Part shown: piece by piece, positions 57,554 to 64,000 of the stretch | How positions within the stretch are numbered: the first letter of the stretch is position 1 | How the letters are laid out: the number at the start of each line of letters is the position of its first letter | The notes under the pieces: model-generated | Told to the model about the DNA's origin: nothing | Seen by the model: the letters and a program-made list of their open reading frames with translations, nothing else | Databases searched by the model: none | Position numbers and translations under genes: made by a program | NCBI RefSeq assembly: GCF_000403355.2 | Contig: NZ_KE159646.1 | Coordinates: 1,454,258 to 1,518,257 of the forward strand | DNA: 64,000 bases | Direction of reading: 5' to 3' | DNA from: Adlercreutzia caecimuris B7 | Lineage (GTDB): Bacteria > Actinomycetota > Coriobacteriia > Coriobacteriales > Eggerthellaceae

Positions 57554-59242
57554 CTAACGCTCGGCACCGCAGGGGCGGGCGCAGCGCACCGGCTCCCCGT
57601 CGGCAGCCACCACGCGGTAGAAGCCGTAGCCGCCACGGAAATTGTAGGCGTCGAAGCCGTGCTGGGCCAGCATGCGGCAGGCCACGTAGCTGCGCAGGCC
57701 CGACTGGCACGTCACGTAGACCGGCGCTGAGGTCGGCAGCTCACCCAGGCGGTCGCGCAGCTCATCCAGAGGAATGTGCACAAACCCGTCGATGTGGCCC
57801 CGATCCCATTCTGCTTCCGTGCGCACGTCGAGCAGCGTGGCGCCAGCCGAGCGCAGAGCCGGTATCTCGTCGTAGCCGGCCTGCTTCATCAGGCCGGCGG
57901 CCACGTTCTCGATCATGAAGCCGACCATGTTCACGGGGTCCTTGGCCGAGGAATAGGGCGGCGCGTAGGCCAGGTCCAGATCTTTCAGACGCGCCCCATC
58001 GGCTCCCAGCTGCATGGCGCAGGCCAGAACGTCGATGCGCTTGTCTGCCCCCTCGGCCCCTACGATCTGGGCGCCGAGCAGCCGCAGCGTGTCCCTCTCA
58101 AACACCACCTTCATGGTCAGGGGGCGTGCGCCGGGGTAGTAGCCGGCATGGGAGCCGGGCGACAGGATAACCGTGTCGCAATCGTAGCCCTGGGCGCGGG
58201 CGGCCGCCTCGTTCAGGCCCGTGGACGCTACGGTGAGATCGAACACCTTGATGACCGACGAGCCCCAGGAGCCGCCATAGCGGCTGTTAAGACCGCAGAT
58301 GACGTCGGCGGCGATGCGCCCCTGCTTGTTGGCGGGGCCGGCCAAGGCCACGAGCGCCTTCTTTCCCGTCACGCCGTGAGTCACCTCCACGGCATCGCCC
58401 ACGGCGAAGATGTCCGGGTCGGAGGTGCGCATGGACGCATCGGCGGCAATACTGCCGCGCTGGCCGAGGGCGAGCCCCGCCTCGGCGGCCAAATGCGCCT
58501 CGGGCGCCACGCCGATGACGAGCACCACCAGATCGGCCGGCAGCGCCTCGCCGTCGCCGAGGCGCACGACAAGACCGCAGGCGTCCTCGTCCACCGCCTC
58601 CAGCGAGCCGCCGAGCACGAGACGCACCCCGTGGGCGCGCATCTCAGCGTGCACGAAAGCGGCCATGTCGGCGTCCAGGGGCTTCAGCAGTTGCGCGGGC
58701 CGCTGCACGAGCGTGGTTTCCACGCCCATCTCCACCAAGTTCTCGGCGGCCTCGATGCCGATGAAGCCGCCGCCGACTACCACGGCCCGGCGCGGCGCCT
58801 TCTCGATCACAAACGTGCGCAGAGCCAGGGCGTCCTCTACCGTGCGCAAGGTGAACACCCGCGGCGAATCCAGCGACACGGCCGCCGGCACCACCGGAGC
58901 GGCCCCCGGCGCCAAGATGAGCTTGTCGTAGGGCTCCTCGTAGATGCGGCCCGTCTCCGCCTCGCGCACCGAGACCGTCTTCGCCTCCCGGTTGATGGCG
59001 GTCACCTCGCTGCCCACGCGCACGTCGATGTTGAAGCGCTCGCGGAAGCGCTCCGGCGTCTGCAGCGTCAGCTCGGCGCGGTCGGCGATAACGCCGCCCA
59101 CGTAGTAGGGCAGCCCGCAGTTCGCGTAGGACACGTAGCCCGTGCGCTCCACCATGACGATCTCGGCGCTCTCGTCCAGCCGACGCAGCCGCGCCGCCGC
59201 GCTCGCACCGCCGGCCACACCCCCGATAATGACGACCTTCAT
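57554..59242 (-). CDS. CoA-disulfide-reductase-like flavoenzyme with C-terminal rhodanese domain
   Basis: The 562-residue protein joins an FAD/NAD(P)H pyridine-nucleotide disulfide reductase (residues about 1-450) to a rhodanese domain (about 465-562). The N-terminus has KVVIIGGVAGGASAAARL and the redox Cys in SYANCGLPYYVG; the NAD(P)H motif is VVGGGFIGIEAAENL and the second FAD motif DIFAVGDAVEV. The rhodanese part ends with VTCQSGLRSYVACRML, holding the persulfide Cys. Such CoADR-RHD enzymes reduce CoA disulfide or per- and polysulfides. The next gene on the same strand (59243-59563) ends exactly where this one starts, so they form an operon for sulfane-sulfur handling. Confidence 0.92.
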   Translation of the reverse strand: MKVVIIGGVAGGASAAARLRRLDESAEIVMVERTGYVSYANCGLPYYVGGVIADRAELTLQTPERFRERFNIDVRVGSEVTAINREAKTVSVREAETGRIYEEPYDKLILAPGAAPVVPAAVSLDSPRVFTLRTVEDALALRTFVIEKAPRRAVVVGGGFIGIEAAENLVEMGVETTLVQRPAQLLKPLDADMAAFVHAEMRAHGVRLVLGGSLEAVDEDACGLVVRLGDGEALPADLVVLVIGVAPEAHLAAEAGLALGQRGSIAADASMRTSDPDIFAVGDAVEVTHGVTGKKALVALAGPANKQGRIAADVICGLNSRYGGSWGSSVIKVFDLTVASTGLNEAAARAQGYDCDTVILSPGSHAGYYPGARPLTMKVVFERDTLRLLGAQIVGAEGADKRIDVLACAMQLGADGARLKDLDLAYAPPYSSAKDPVNMVGFMIENVAAGLMKQAGYDEIPALRSAGATLLDVRTEAEWDRGHIDGFVHIPLDELRDRLGELPTSAPVYVTCQSGLRSYVACRMLAQHGFDAYNFRGGYGFYRVVAADGEPVRCARPCGAER

Positions 59243-59563
59243 CTAGCGCTCCACCTCCCCGTTCCAGCTCCCAATACCGCCGATATTGCGCACATCGCCG
59301 TAGCCCGCCCGCTTCAGGGCCGCCGCGGCCTGGGCGCTGCGACCGCCGCTCAGGCAGTACACGAACAGCGGCGTGGCCGCCTCGGGCACCGCTGCCGCTA
59401 TGGAGCCGATCTGCTGCAGCGGCACGTTCACCGCGCCGGGGATATGGCCGTCGGCAAACTCCGCCGGCGTGCGCACGTCGACGAGCTTCGCCCCTGGCGT
59501 CTCGCGGAACTCCCGCACCCCGGCGTTGATGTCGGCCGGCCTCAAGCTGTCAAACAATCCCAT
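59243..59563 (-). CDS. Single-domain rhodanese
   Basis: The 106-residue protein is a rhodanese domain: KLVDVRTPAEFADGHIPGAVNVP, then LFVYCLSGGRSAQAAAAL with the active Cys, and NIGGIGSWNGEVER at the end. It transfers sulfane sulfur as an enzyme-bound persulfide. Its stop codon abuts the start of the CoA-disulfide-reductase/rhodanese gene, so the two are cotranscribed and probably act together in persulfide metabolism. ATG 59563 follows AAGGGGAAACC. It is cytosolic; no signal peptide is evident. Confidence 0.92.
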   Translation of the reverse strand: MGLFDSLRPADINAGVREFRETPGAKLVDVRTPAEFADGHIPGAVNVPLQQIGSIAAAVPEAATPLFVYCLSGGRSAQAAAALKRAGYGDVRNIGGIGSWNGEVER

Positions 59564-59573
59564 GGTTTCCCCT

Positions 59574-59843
59574 TCAGGCTCGCTCGCGAACAGTCACGTG
59601 CACCGTATCGCCGGGCTGCTTCCCCACGGCCGCGCGGATATCCTTCCGCACGCCGATGATATGGCCGGGCGTTCCCATGCGCACGAGGCTTCCATCATAG
59701 GGCACGCCGTCGAAGGTAGCGCGCACCTTCACCCGTCCGCGCCCGAATTCCTCCCGAACGTCGTAGGGAAACTCCACATAAGCCCCGTCGATGTCGGGCA
59801 CCTTCTTCAATTCCGCCTCGAATTCGTAGGTTTTCTCATTCAT
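59574..59843 (-). CDS. DUF1905 domain-containing protein
   Basis: The 89-residue protein matches DUF1905: [21 protein letters not shown], then [41 protein letters not shown] and PGDTVHVTV. Members form a small beta-barrel and have no known biochemical role. ATG 59843 is preceded by GGGGGCGTTCCG. It lies 10 nt upstream of the rhodanese gene on the same strand and may be the first gene of that operon. The conserved region starts right at this ATG, so the longer frame is unlikely. Confidence 0.85.
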   Translation of the reverse strand: MNEKTYEFEAELKKVPDIDGAYVEFPYDVREEFGRGRVKVRATFDGVPYDGSLVRMGTPGHIIGVRKDIRAAVGKQPGDTVHVTVRERA

Positions 59844-60175
59844 CGGAACGCCCCCTATCGCGCGCGGCGCTTTGCCGTCGCCAGCTCCGGCAAGAGCCCG
59901 TCTGCCAGATTCGAGTGCCTTTGCGGCAGGGCACATGGTATCTCAGAGAAAGAGGGCTCATCAATGCCTTGAGGAGGCGGACTCGATCGTTCGCCCTTTA
60001 GACGCGTTCGGCAGCTTGCTCGATACGCCCCACGCTTTGCGCGACAGTCCGAACCCGGAGAAGATCACCTGTCGGCCATGGCGGGGGACGCCTGCGGCGA
60101 AGCAGCCCCTTCCCAAGGTGCCAAGTTGCGAACAAGAGGGCAACGGGCCGTCCAAGGCGGCGCTAAAGCCTTACC
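59844..60175. other. Divergent gap of about 330 bp before the Trk operon
   Basis: This lies between the DUF1905 gene and the Trk operon, which are divergent, so both promoters should be here. I see no clear -35/-10 pair, operator or further gene. Confidence 0.5.
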
Positions 60176-60319
60176 ATGACGGTCATGGACGAGACGACGA
60201 ACGAAACAACCGCCGCAACCGCGGCCGCGCCCGAAACCGCACCGAAGACCGCGGGCCGCGCCCAAAGCGGCCCGGTGAAGCCGGGCGTCTTGGGCGCGGC
60301 ACCGGGAAGGGAGGCCTAG
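60176..60319 (+). CDS. Possible 47-residue leader ORF before the first trkA gene
   Basis: ATG 60176 opens a short frame (MTVMDETTNETTAATAAAPE..., ending GREA) whose TAG stop overlaps the binding site of the next gene and lies 2 nt before its ATG. The composition is Ala/Thr/Pro-rich and may be a disordered peptide. A weak upstream binding site and no known homologue make it uncertain; it could be a coupling leader or a chance frame. Confidence 0.3.
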   Translation: MTVMDETTNETTAATAAAPETAPKTAGRAQSGPVKPGVLGAAPGREA

Positions 60320-60320
60320 G

Positions 60321-60752
60321 ATGGCGAAGCGGGCCCGCATCATCGTGGTGGGGTGCAGCATGTTCGGCACGGCCGTGGCCCGGGCGCTTTCGGGTGCGGG
60401 CCACGATGTCATTGCCGTGGACATGCAGGAAGGCGCCTTAGACGCCCTGGGCGACGATTTCGACGGTGAGATCATCACCGGCGACGGCAAGAGCGCCCAG
60501 GTGCTGGAGGAGTGCGGCGTGCGCGAGGCCACGCACCTGGTGGCCGCCACGAGCGACGATGCCGCCAACCTGCTCATCGCCGAGGTGGCCAGCGAGGTGT
60601 TTGGCGTGCCCCACGTGCTGCCCCTCGTGGAAGACGAGGCCTTCGTGGAAATCTTGGAGGATCGGGGCATCGAGCCCATTTGCCCCCACCGCATCTGCGA
60701 AGCGGAGTTCTTCCGCCTCACCGACCTGGCCCGAGGCGGTGAGACCCCATGA
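60321..60752 (+). CDS. TrkA-N (RCK) regulatory subunit, first half-TrkA
   Basis: The 143-residue protein is one RCK/TrkA-N Rossmann domain that gates the TrkH channel in response to nucleotides. It shows RIIVVGCSMFGTAVARAL (dinucleotide loop GCSMFG), the acidic end of strand 2 VIAVDMQEG, and ATHLVAATSDDAANL. The C-terminal TrkA_C domain found in full TrkA is missing. ATG 60321 follows GGGAGGCC. It overlaps the start of the second trkA-like gene by 4 nt (ATGA), so translation is coupled. Likely part of a potassium uptake complex with the genes behind it. Confidence 0.9.
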   Translation: MAKRARIIVVGCSMFGTAVARALSGAGHDVIAVDMQEGALDALGDDFDGEIITGDGKSAQVLEECGVREATHLVAATSDDAANLLIAEVASEVFGVPHVLPLVEDEAFVEILEDRGIEPICPHRICEAEFFRLTDLARGGETP

Positions 60753-61306
60753 GAGTGGTCATCGTGGGCGGTCGCACCCGAGCCGACTACCTCATGGGGG
60801 CGCTCGCCGAGGAGGCCGAGGCCGTGGTGGTCATCAACGACGACCGCCGCTTCTGCGAGTACCTCTCCAGCCGCCACGAAGGTACGGTGATCTGGGGCGA
60901 CGGCACCAAGCGATCGGTGCTGGAAGATGCCGACGTGGCCGGCTTCGACGCCATTGTGGCCCTGACCGGCTACGATGCCGACAACCTGGCCATCTGCCAG
61001 GTGGCCAAGGCCTTCCTCGATATCCGCCTGCAACTGTGCATCGTCTCCAATCCGGAGAACACGCGCATCTTTCGCCAGCTGGGCGTGACTGCGGCCATCA
61101 GCGCCACGGCCGCTCTCACCCAGGCTATCCGCGACGCCATCGGCGCCGTGGCCCCGGACGAGGGCGAAGCGGCCGCGGAAGACGCCGACCAGCGCGAGCC
61201 CGACGACGAGGAAAACATCGATCCGGAGGAGGACGGCGGCGAGGAGGGCGGCTCGCTCCTGTCGCTTCTGGGCTCCTGGCACCGGATCGGGAAAGACCGG
61301 AGGTAG
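60749..61306 (+). CDS. TrkA-N-like regulatory subunit, second half-TrkA with acidic tail
   Basis: The 185-residue protein is a second TrkA-N domain, but its dinucleotide loop is altered (VVIVGGRTRADYLMG lacks GxGxxG), while VVVINDDRRFC and FDAIVALTGYDADNL are kept. After about residue 140 follows a strongly acidic tail (DEGEAAAEDADQREPDDEEN..., residues about 148-176). It may not bind NAD and may only pair with the first TrkA-like protein, giving a two-chain version of the double-RCK TrkA. The start overlaps the preceding gene (ATGA) and TrkH follows after 5 nt. Confidence 0.85.
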   Translation: MRVVIVGGRTRADYLMGALAEEAEAVVVINDDRRFCEYLSSRHEGTVIWGDGTKRSVLEDADVAGFDAIVALTGYDADNLAICQVAKAFLDIRLQLCIVSNPENTRIFRQLGVTAAISATAALTQAIRDAIGAVAPDEGEAAAEDADQREPDDEENIDPEEDGGEEGGSLLSLLGSWHRIGKDRR

Positions 61307-61311
61307 CCGCC

Positions 61312-62850
61312 ATGGCTAAACTTCGGAGCAGCGCCATTTCGCCGAGCGTAGTTGTGGGCGCGGTTAACGAGGGGCGGCCGCACCCCTTGGCCCCGCTCGC
61401 CCGCTACGTGGGCGTGGCCGTCATGTTCGTCGGCCTGGCAGGGCTCGTTCCCCTGGCCGTGCTGCCAGCTCATCCCGCCGAGGTGCCCCTGGCCCCCTGC
61501 TTCATCTTCCCGGGCCTGGGGGCAGCAGTGGCGGGATACCTCGTGTACTTCGCCGTGCCCGACCCCGGCCCCTCCGTGCGTCTGACACGGGGGCAAGCCG
61601 CCGCATGCACGGTGCTTGTCTGGGTGCTGGCCATCATCGTGTACGCCGTCCCCTATGTGGCGGCAGGCCTGCTCACCCCCATGCAGGCCGTCTTCGAATC
61701 CACAAGCGGGCTCACCACCACGGGCTTGAGCGTCGTGGACGTGGACACTTGCCCCGCCATCTTCCTGTTCTACCGCAGCCTCACCTGCTACCTCGGCGGC
61801 GTGGGGCTGGTGCTTATCCTCACTTGCGTAGTCAGTCAAACGGGCGGCCTGGGAGTGTACAACGCCGAGGGCCACACCGACCACCTGCTGCCGAGCGCCG
61901 CCAAAACCGCCCGGCTCATCCTGCTCATTTACACGGGGCTCATCCTGGGCGGCGCCCTCGCCTACGGGCTGGCCGGCATGACCCCCTTCGACGCCCTGAA
62001 CATTTCCATGTGCGCCGTGCCCACCGGCGGCTTCGCCACCCACAGCGAGAGCATCGCCTACTGGCACAGCCCCCTCATCGACGGCATCACCATCGTGCTC
62101 ATGATCGCCGGCGGCACGAACTTCCTGCTGCTGTTCCTGCTTCTGCGGGGGAAACTCAAGGCGCTTCTCACCCACATCGAGACGCCCCTTTACTTCGGCA
62201 CCGTCGCAATCGCCACGCCGGTGGTAGCCGGCTTCTTCCTGGCCCAGGGCACCGCCGCCGACGTGCCCGATGCGCTGCGCCACAGCCTGTTCCAGGTGGT
62301 GTCGGTGCTCACCTCCACGGGGTTTCAGACCATTCCCTCCTTCGGCGACTTGAGTCCGGCGCTGCTGTTCCTGTTCGGCCTGCTCATGCTCGCGGGAGCC
62401 GAGGCCCGCTCCACCTCCGGCGGCATCAAGCTGTACCGCGTTGCCGTGGCCGTCCGGGGCCTGGCCCACGACCTGCACGGGCGCTACGGCAATAAGCGGC
62501 ACGTGACCAGCATCAAAATCAATCGCTTCGGGAAACGCTCGGTGCTCACCGACGAGGACGTGTCCGAGGCCCAGACCTTCGTGGCCCTGTACCTGCTGGT
62601 GGCGGCCGTGGGCACCTTCCTGCTCATCCTGTGCGGGGCCACCCTGCAGGAGGCGCTGTTCGACTTCGTCTCCTGCCTGGGCAGCACCGGTGTGGGCACG
62701 GGGTTCCTCGGCGCCGAAAGCGGGCCGGTGCCCCTGTTCATCGGGTGTGCGGGTATGCTGCTCGGCCGCCTCGAGATCATCCCGCTGTTTCTGGGCGTGA
62801 GGGCCCTCGCCTCGACGGCGTGGAAAGGAGTTCGTCGTGATCGTACCTAG
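61312..62850 (+). CDS. trkH: TrkH-family potassium transporter membrane subunit
   Basis: The 512-residue channel-like protein has the four selectivity-filter repeats of TrkH/KtrB: STSGLTTTGLS, VPTGGFATHS, TSTGFQTIPS and CLGSTGVGTGF. GAEARSTSGGIKLYR is the conserved region before the last membrane pairs. It conducts K+ inward under control of the TrkA proteins encoded just upstream. ATG 61312 follows GGAGGTAGCCGC. Its end overlaps the start of the KdpD-like gene by 14 nt, which places all four genes in one operon. Confidence 0.95.
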   Translation: MAKLRSSAISPSVVVGAVNEGRPHPLAPLARYVGVAVMFVGLAGLVPLAVLPAHPAEVPLAPCFIFPGLGAAVAGYLVYFAVPDPGPSVRLTRGQAAACTVLVWVLAIIVYAVPYVAAGLLTPMQAVFESTSGLTTTGLSVVDVDTCPAIFLFYRSLTCYLGGVGLVLILTCVVSQTGGLGVYNAEGHTDHLLPSAAKTARLILLIYTGLILGGALAYGLAGMTPFDALNISMCAVPTGGFATHSESIAYWHSPLIDGITIVLMIAGGTNFLLLFLLLRGKLKALLTHIETPLYFGTVAIATPVVAGFFLAQGTAADVPDALRHSLFQVVSVLTSTGFQTIPSFGDLSPALLFLFGLLMLAGAEARSTSGGIKLYRVAVAVRGLAHDLHGRYGNKRHVTSIKINRFGKRSVLTDEDVSEAQTFVALYLLVAAVGTFLLILCGATLQEALFDFVSCLGSTGVGTGFLGAESGPVPLFIGCAGMLLGRLEIIPLFLGVRALASTAWKGVRRDRT

Positions 62851-63709
62851 GCAAAGCGACCCCACGCCGGCGGGGAACGAGCAGAAAGCCGCGAAAGCAC
62901 CGGAAACGAAAGGGCCGGCGCCCGCGAAGCCGAGCAGGGGGACGCCGCCTTCCCCGGCGGTCCGGCGACGGGTGCGCAACCTCGTCGTGCTCGCCATCCT
63001 GTACGGGGCGGGGCTGGCCGCCGTGTGGGGTTTCTCGCTCATGGGGGTGAGCACGCTCGTGGTCTTCCCCGTGTTCGTGCTCGGCGTGCTCATCGCCAGC
63101 CTGGAGACCGATTCGGGCCTGTGGGGCGGGGCACTGGGGCTTGCCTTCCTGCTGTCCTACGACTTCCTGTTCGCCAGCCCCATGCTGGAGCTGAAGGTGC
63201 TCAACCGCACCGATCTGGTGGCGCTCGTCATCTTCGTGGCCGTGGCGCTCATCATGGGGGTCATCACCCACCGCATGAGCCGCCAGGTGCAGGCCGCCGA
63301 CCGCACCGCCACCGCGCTCAGCCGGCTGAATCGCCTGAGCGCCGGCCTTTTCGAGAGCACCACTCCCGCCGAGGCCTGTCGCTTTTCCCAGGAGTTCCTG
63401 GCGAAGATCCTGCGGCGGGACGTCACGATCGCCCTGGGCGAGCCGGGCCCGGACGCACCGAGCGCAGTCCGCGACTGCTACGAGCAGCGCATCCCCACCG
63501 GCTACGGCGAAGTGGGCTACCGCGGCGTACCGGAGAAGTTCTTGCCCCTGGGGATGAAGGGGCGCATCTTCGGCGTCGTGGCCGTCGACTGCACCGCCGG
63601 CGACCTCGATGGTGCCAGCCGTACCCTCATCGCCTCGGTGGCGGCCCAAACCCTCGTGGCCGTGGAGCGCAACACGTTGAAAGAGCAGCAGGATATCTCG
63701 GAGGAGTAA
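62837..63709 (+). CDS. KdpD-like membrane sensor lacking the histidine kinase domain (DUF4118 + GAF-like)
   Basis: The 290-residue protein starts with a Pro/Ala/Lys-rich cytosolic segment, then four transmembrane helices of the KdpD/DUF4118 type (residues about 50-140) and a soluble region after TAdRTATALSRLNRLSAGLF that resembles the KdpD GAF domain, ending at KEQQDISEE. The kinase dimerisation, ATPase and the Kdp/Usp domains are absent; the ending is a normal stop, 41 nt before a convergent gene. GTG 62837 has AAAGGAG 6 nt upstream and lies inside trkH. I infer a membrane sensor of potassium or osmotic state that acts by protein contact on the Trk complex. Confidence 0.75.
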   Translation: MIVPRQSDPTPAGNEQKAAKAPETKGPAPAKPSRGTPPSPAVRRRVRNLVVLAILYGAGLAAVWGFSLMGVSTLVVFPVFVLGVLIASLETDSGLWGGALGLAFLLSYDFLFASPMLELKVLNRTDLVALVIFVAVALIMGVITHRMSRQVQAADRTATALSRLNRLSAGLFESTTPAEACRFSQEFLAKILRRDVTIALGEPGPDAPSAVRDCYEQRIPTGYGEVGYRGVPEKFLPLGMKGRIFGVVAVDCTAGDLDGASRTLIASVAAQTLVAVERNTLKEQQDISEE

Positions 63710-63749
63710 ACTCCCTCGCAGAAGCCGCCGGCATCGCCCTTGCGGCCCG

Positions 63750-64000
63750 CTACTCGGTCGCCGCCGGCGCCCCCTCCCCTAGCAGGTCGCGGGCGTGGGC
63801 GATGGCGTCGTCGATGCTGGCGCGGAAGTGCTCCTCCCCCACCAAATCGACGAAGCTGGCGCGGCGCATGGTCTTCATGGGCTGCTCGTTCACGTGGGAG
63901 AAGATGAGGCTGACGCCGTGGGCGCTGCAGTACTCGTAGAGGTTCTCCAGGGCGTTCATGCCCGTGGCGTCCAGCGAGGGCACGCCGCGCATGCGGATGA
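63750..64000 (-). CDS. SulP-family anion transporter, C-terminal STAS domain (partial)
   Basis: The frame is open to the right edge, so only the last 83 or so residues are seen. The sequence IRMRGVPSLDATGMNALENL is the conserved core of STAS domains at the C-terminus of SulP transporters (the Ser-Leu-Asp-Ala-Thr-Gly phosphorylation-like loop), followed by LIFSHVNEQPMKTM. The membrane part lies beyond the window. The substrate (sulfate, bicarbonate or other anion) cannot be determined. Confidence 0.85.
   Translation of the reverse strand, partial: IRMRGVPSLDATGMNALENLYEYCSAHGVSLIFSHVNEQPMKTMRRASFVDLVGEEHFRASIDDAIAHARDLLGEGAPAATE

Overview
The window is a GC-rich bacterial chromosome segment, dense with short operons and tightly spaced genes. 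Several features point to an anaerobic gut actinobacterium of the class Coriobacteriia, most likely Eggerthellaceae (Adlercreutzia/Eggerthella/Gordonibacter type): secreted Tat-dependent fumarate-reductase-like flavoproteins, one of them paired with a many-pass membrane LuxR regulator, a haem-motif lipoprotein, and purine synthesis that ends in a PurO-type IMP cyclohydrolase. This assignment is inferred from gene content; no rRNA or tRNA gene was seen.

Layout. 0-9 kb: the end of a sodium:alanine symporter, then a stretch with lower-GC accessory genes (a DUF3644 protein and a divergent restriction endonuclease / cytosine-5 methyltransferase pair) around a SWIM-SNF2 helicase and a haem lipoprotein. 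8.7-15.4 kb: a minus-strand block of ABC exporter, HelD-type helicase, a peptide deformylase lacking its catalytic Glu, a membrane-anchored protein and a YycJ-type metallo-hydrolase. 15.8-24.7 kb: a three-domain RidA protein, a hybrid histidine kinase, a lipoprotein, a four-helix membrane protein, an MGMT-type alkyltransferase, and a GntR/DUF1648/CPBP cluster with clear operator dyads. 24.7-32.6 kb: a deoxyinosine-glycosylase/NAD(P)HX-epimerase fusion, a fluoride channel, a zinc-ribbon plus kinase pair, an anion permease, a MOSC protein and hipBA with three evenly spaced operators. 32.5-44.6 kb: HypB with a small partner, a LuxR/flavoprotein pair, an APC permease, a ZIP transporter, an FMN/FAD flavoprotein, a PAP2 phosphatase and a ferredoxin. 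44.5-49.4 kb: dGTPase, a complete IS256/IS1249-type insertion sequence with a perfect 8-bp target duplication, and the last two purine steps on separate proteins. 50-57.5 kb: membrane protein, class III fructose bisphosphatase, APC permease, encapsulated-ferritin-like protein, Apt, an msrB remnant and a GNAT. 57.5-64 kb: a CoA-disulfide-reductase/rhodanese pair, DUF1905, a Trk potassium operon made of two half-TrkA proteins, TrkH and a kinase-less KdpD-like sensor, and the end of a SulP transporter.

The most unusual material is (1) a polypeptide containing three RidA domains, a possible covalent version of the RidA trimer; (2) a DNA glycosylase fused to a metabolite-repair epimerase; (3) a Trk operon with a split TrkA and a KdpD-like sensor lacking its kinase; (4) a dispersed family of long imperfect hairpins between genes, in which both outer arms and the central stem change sequence while keeping their pairing; and (5) a peptide deformylase homologue with HMIDH in place of HExxH.
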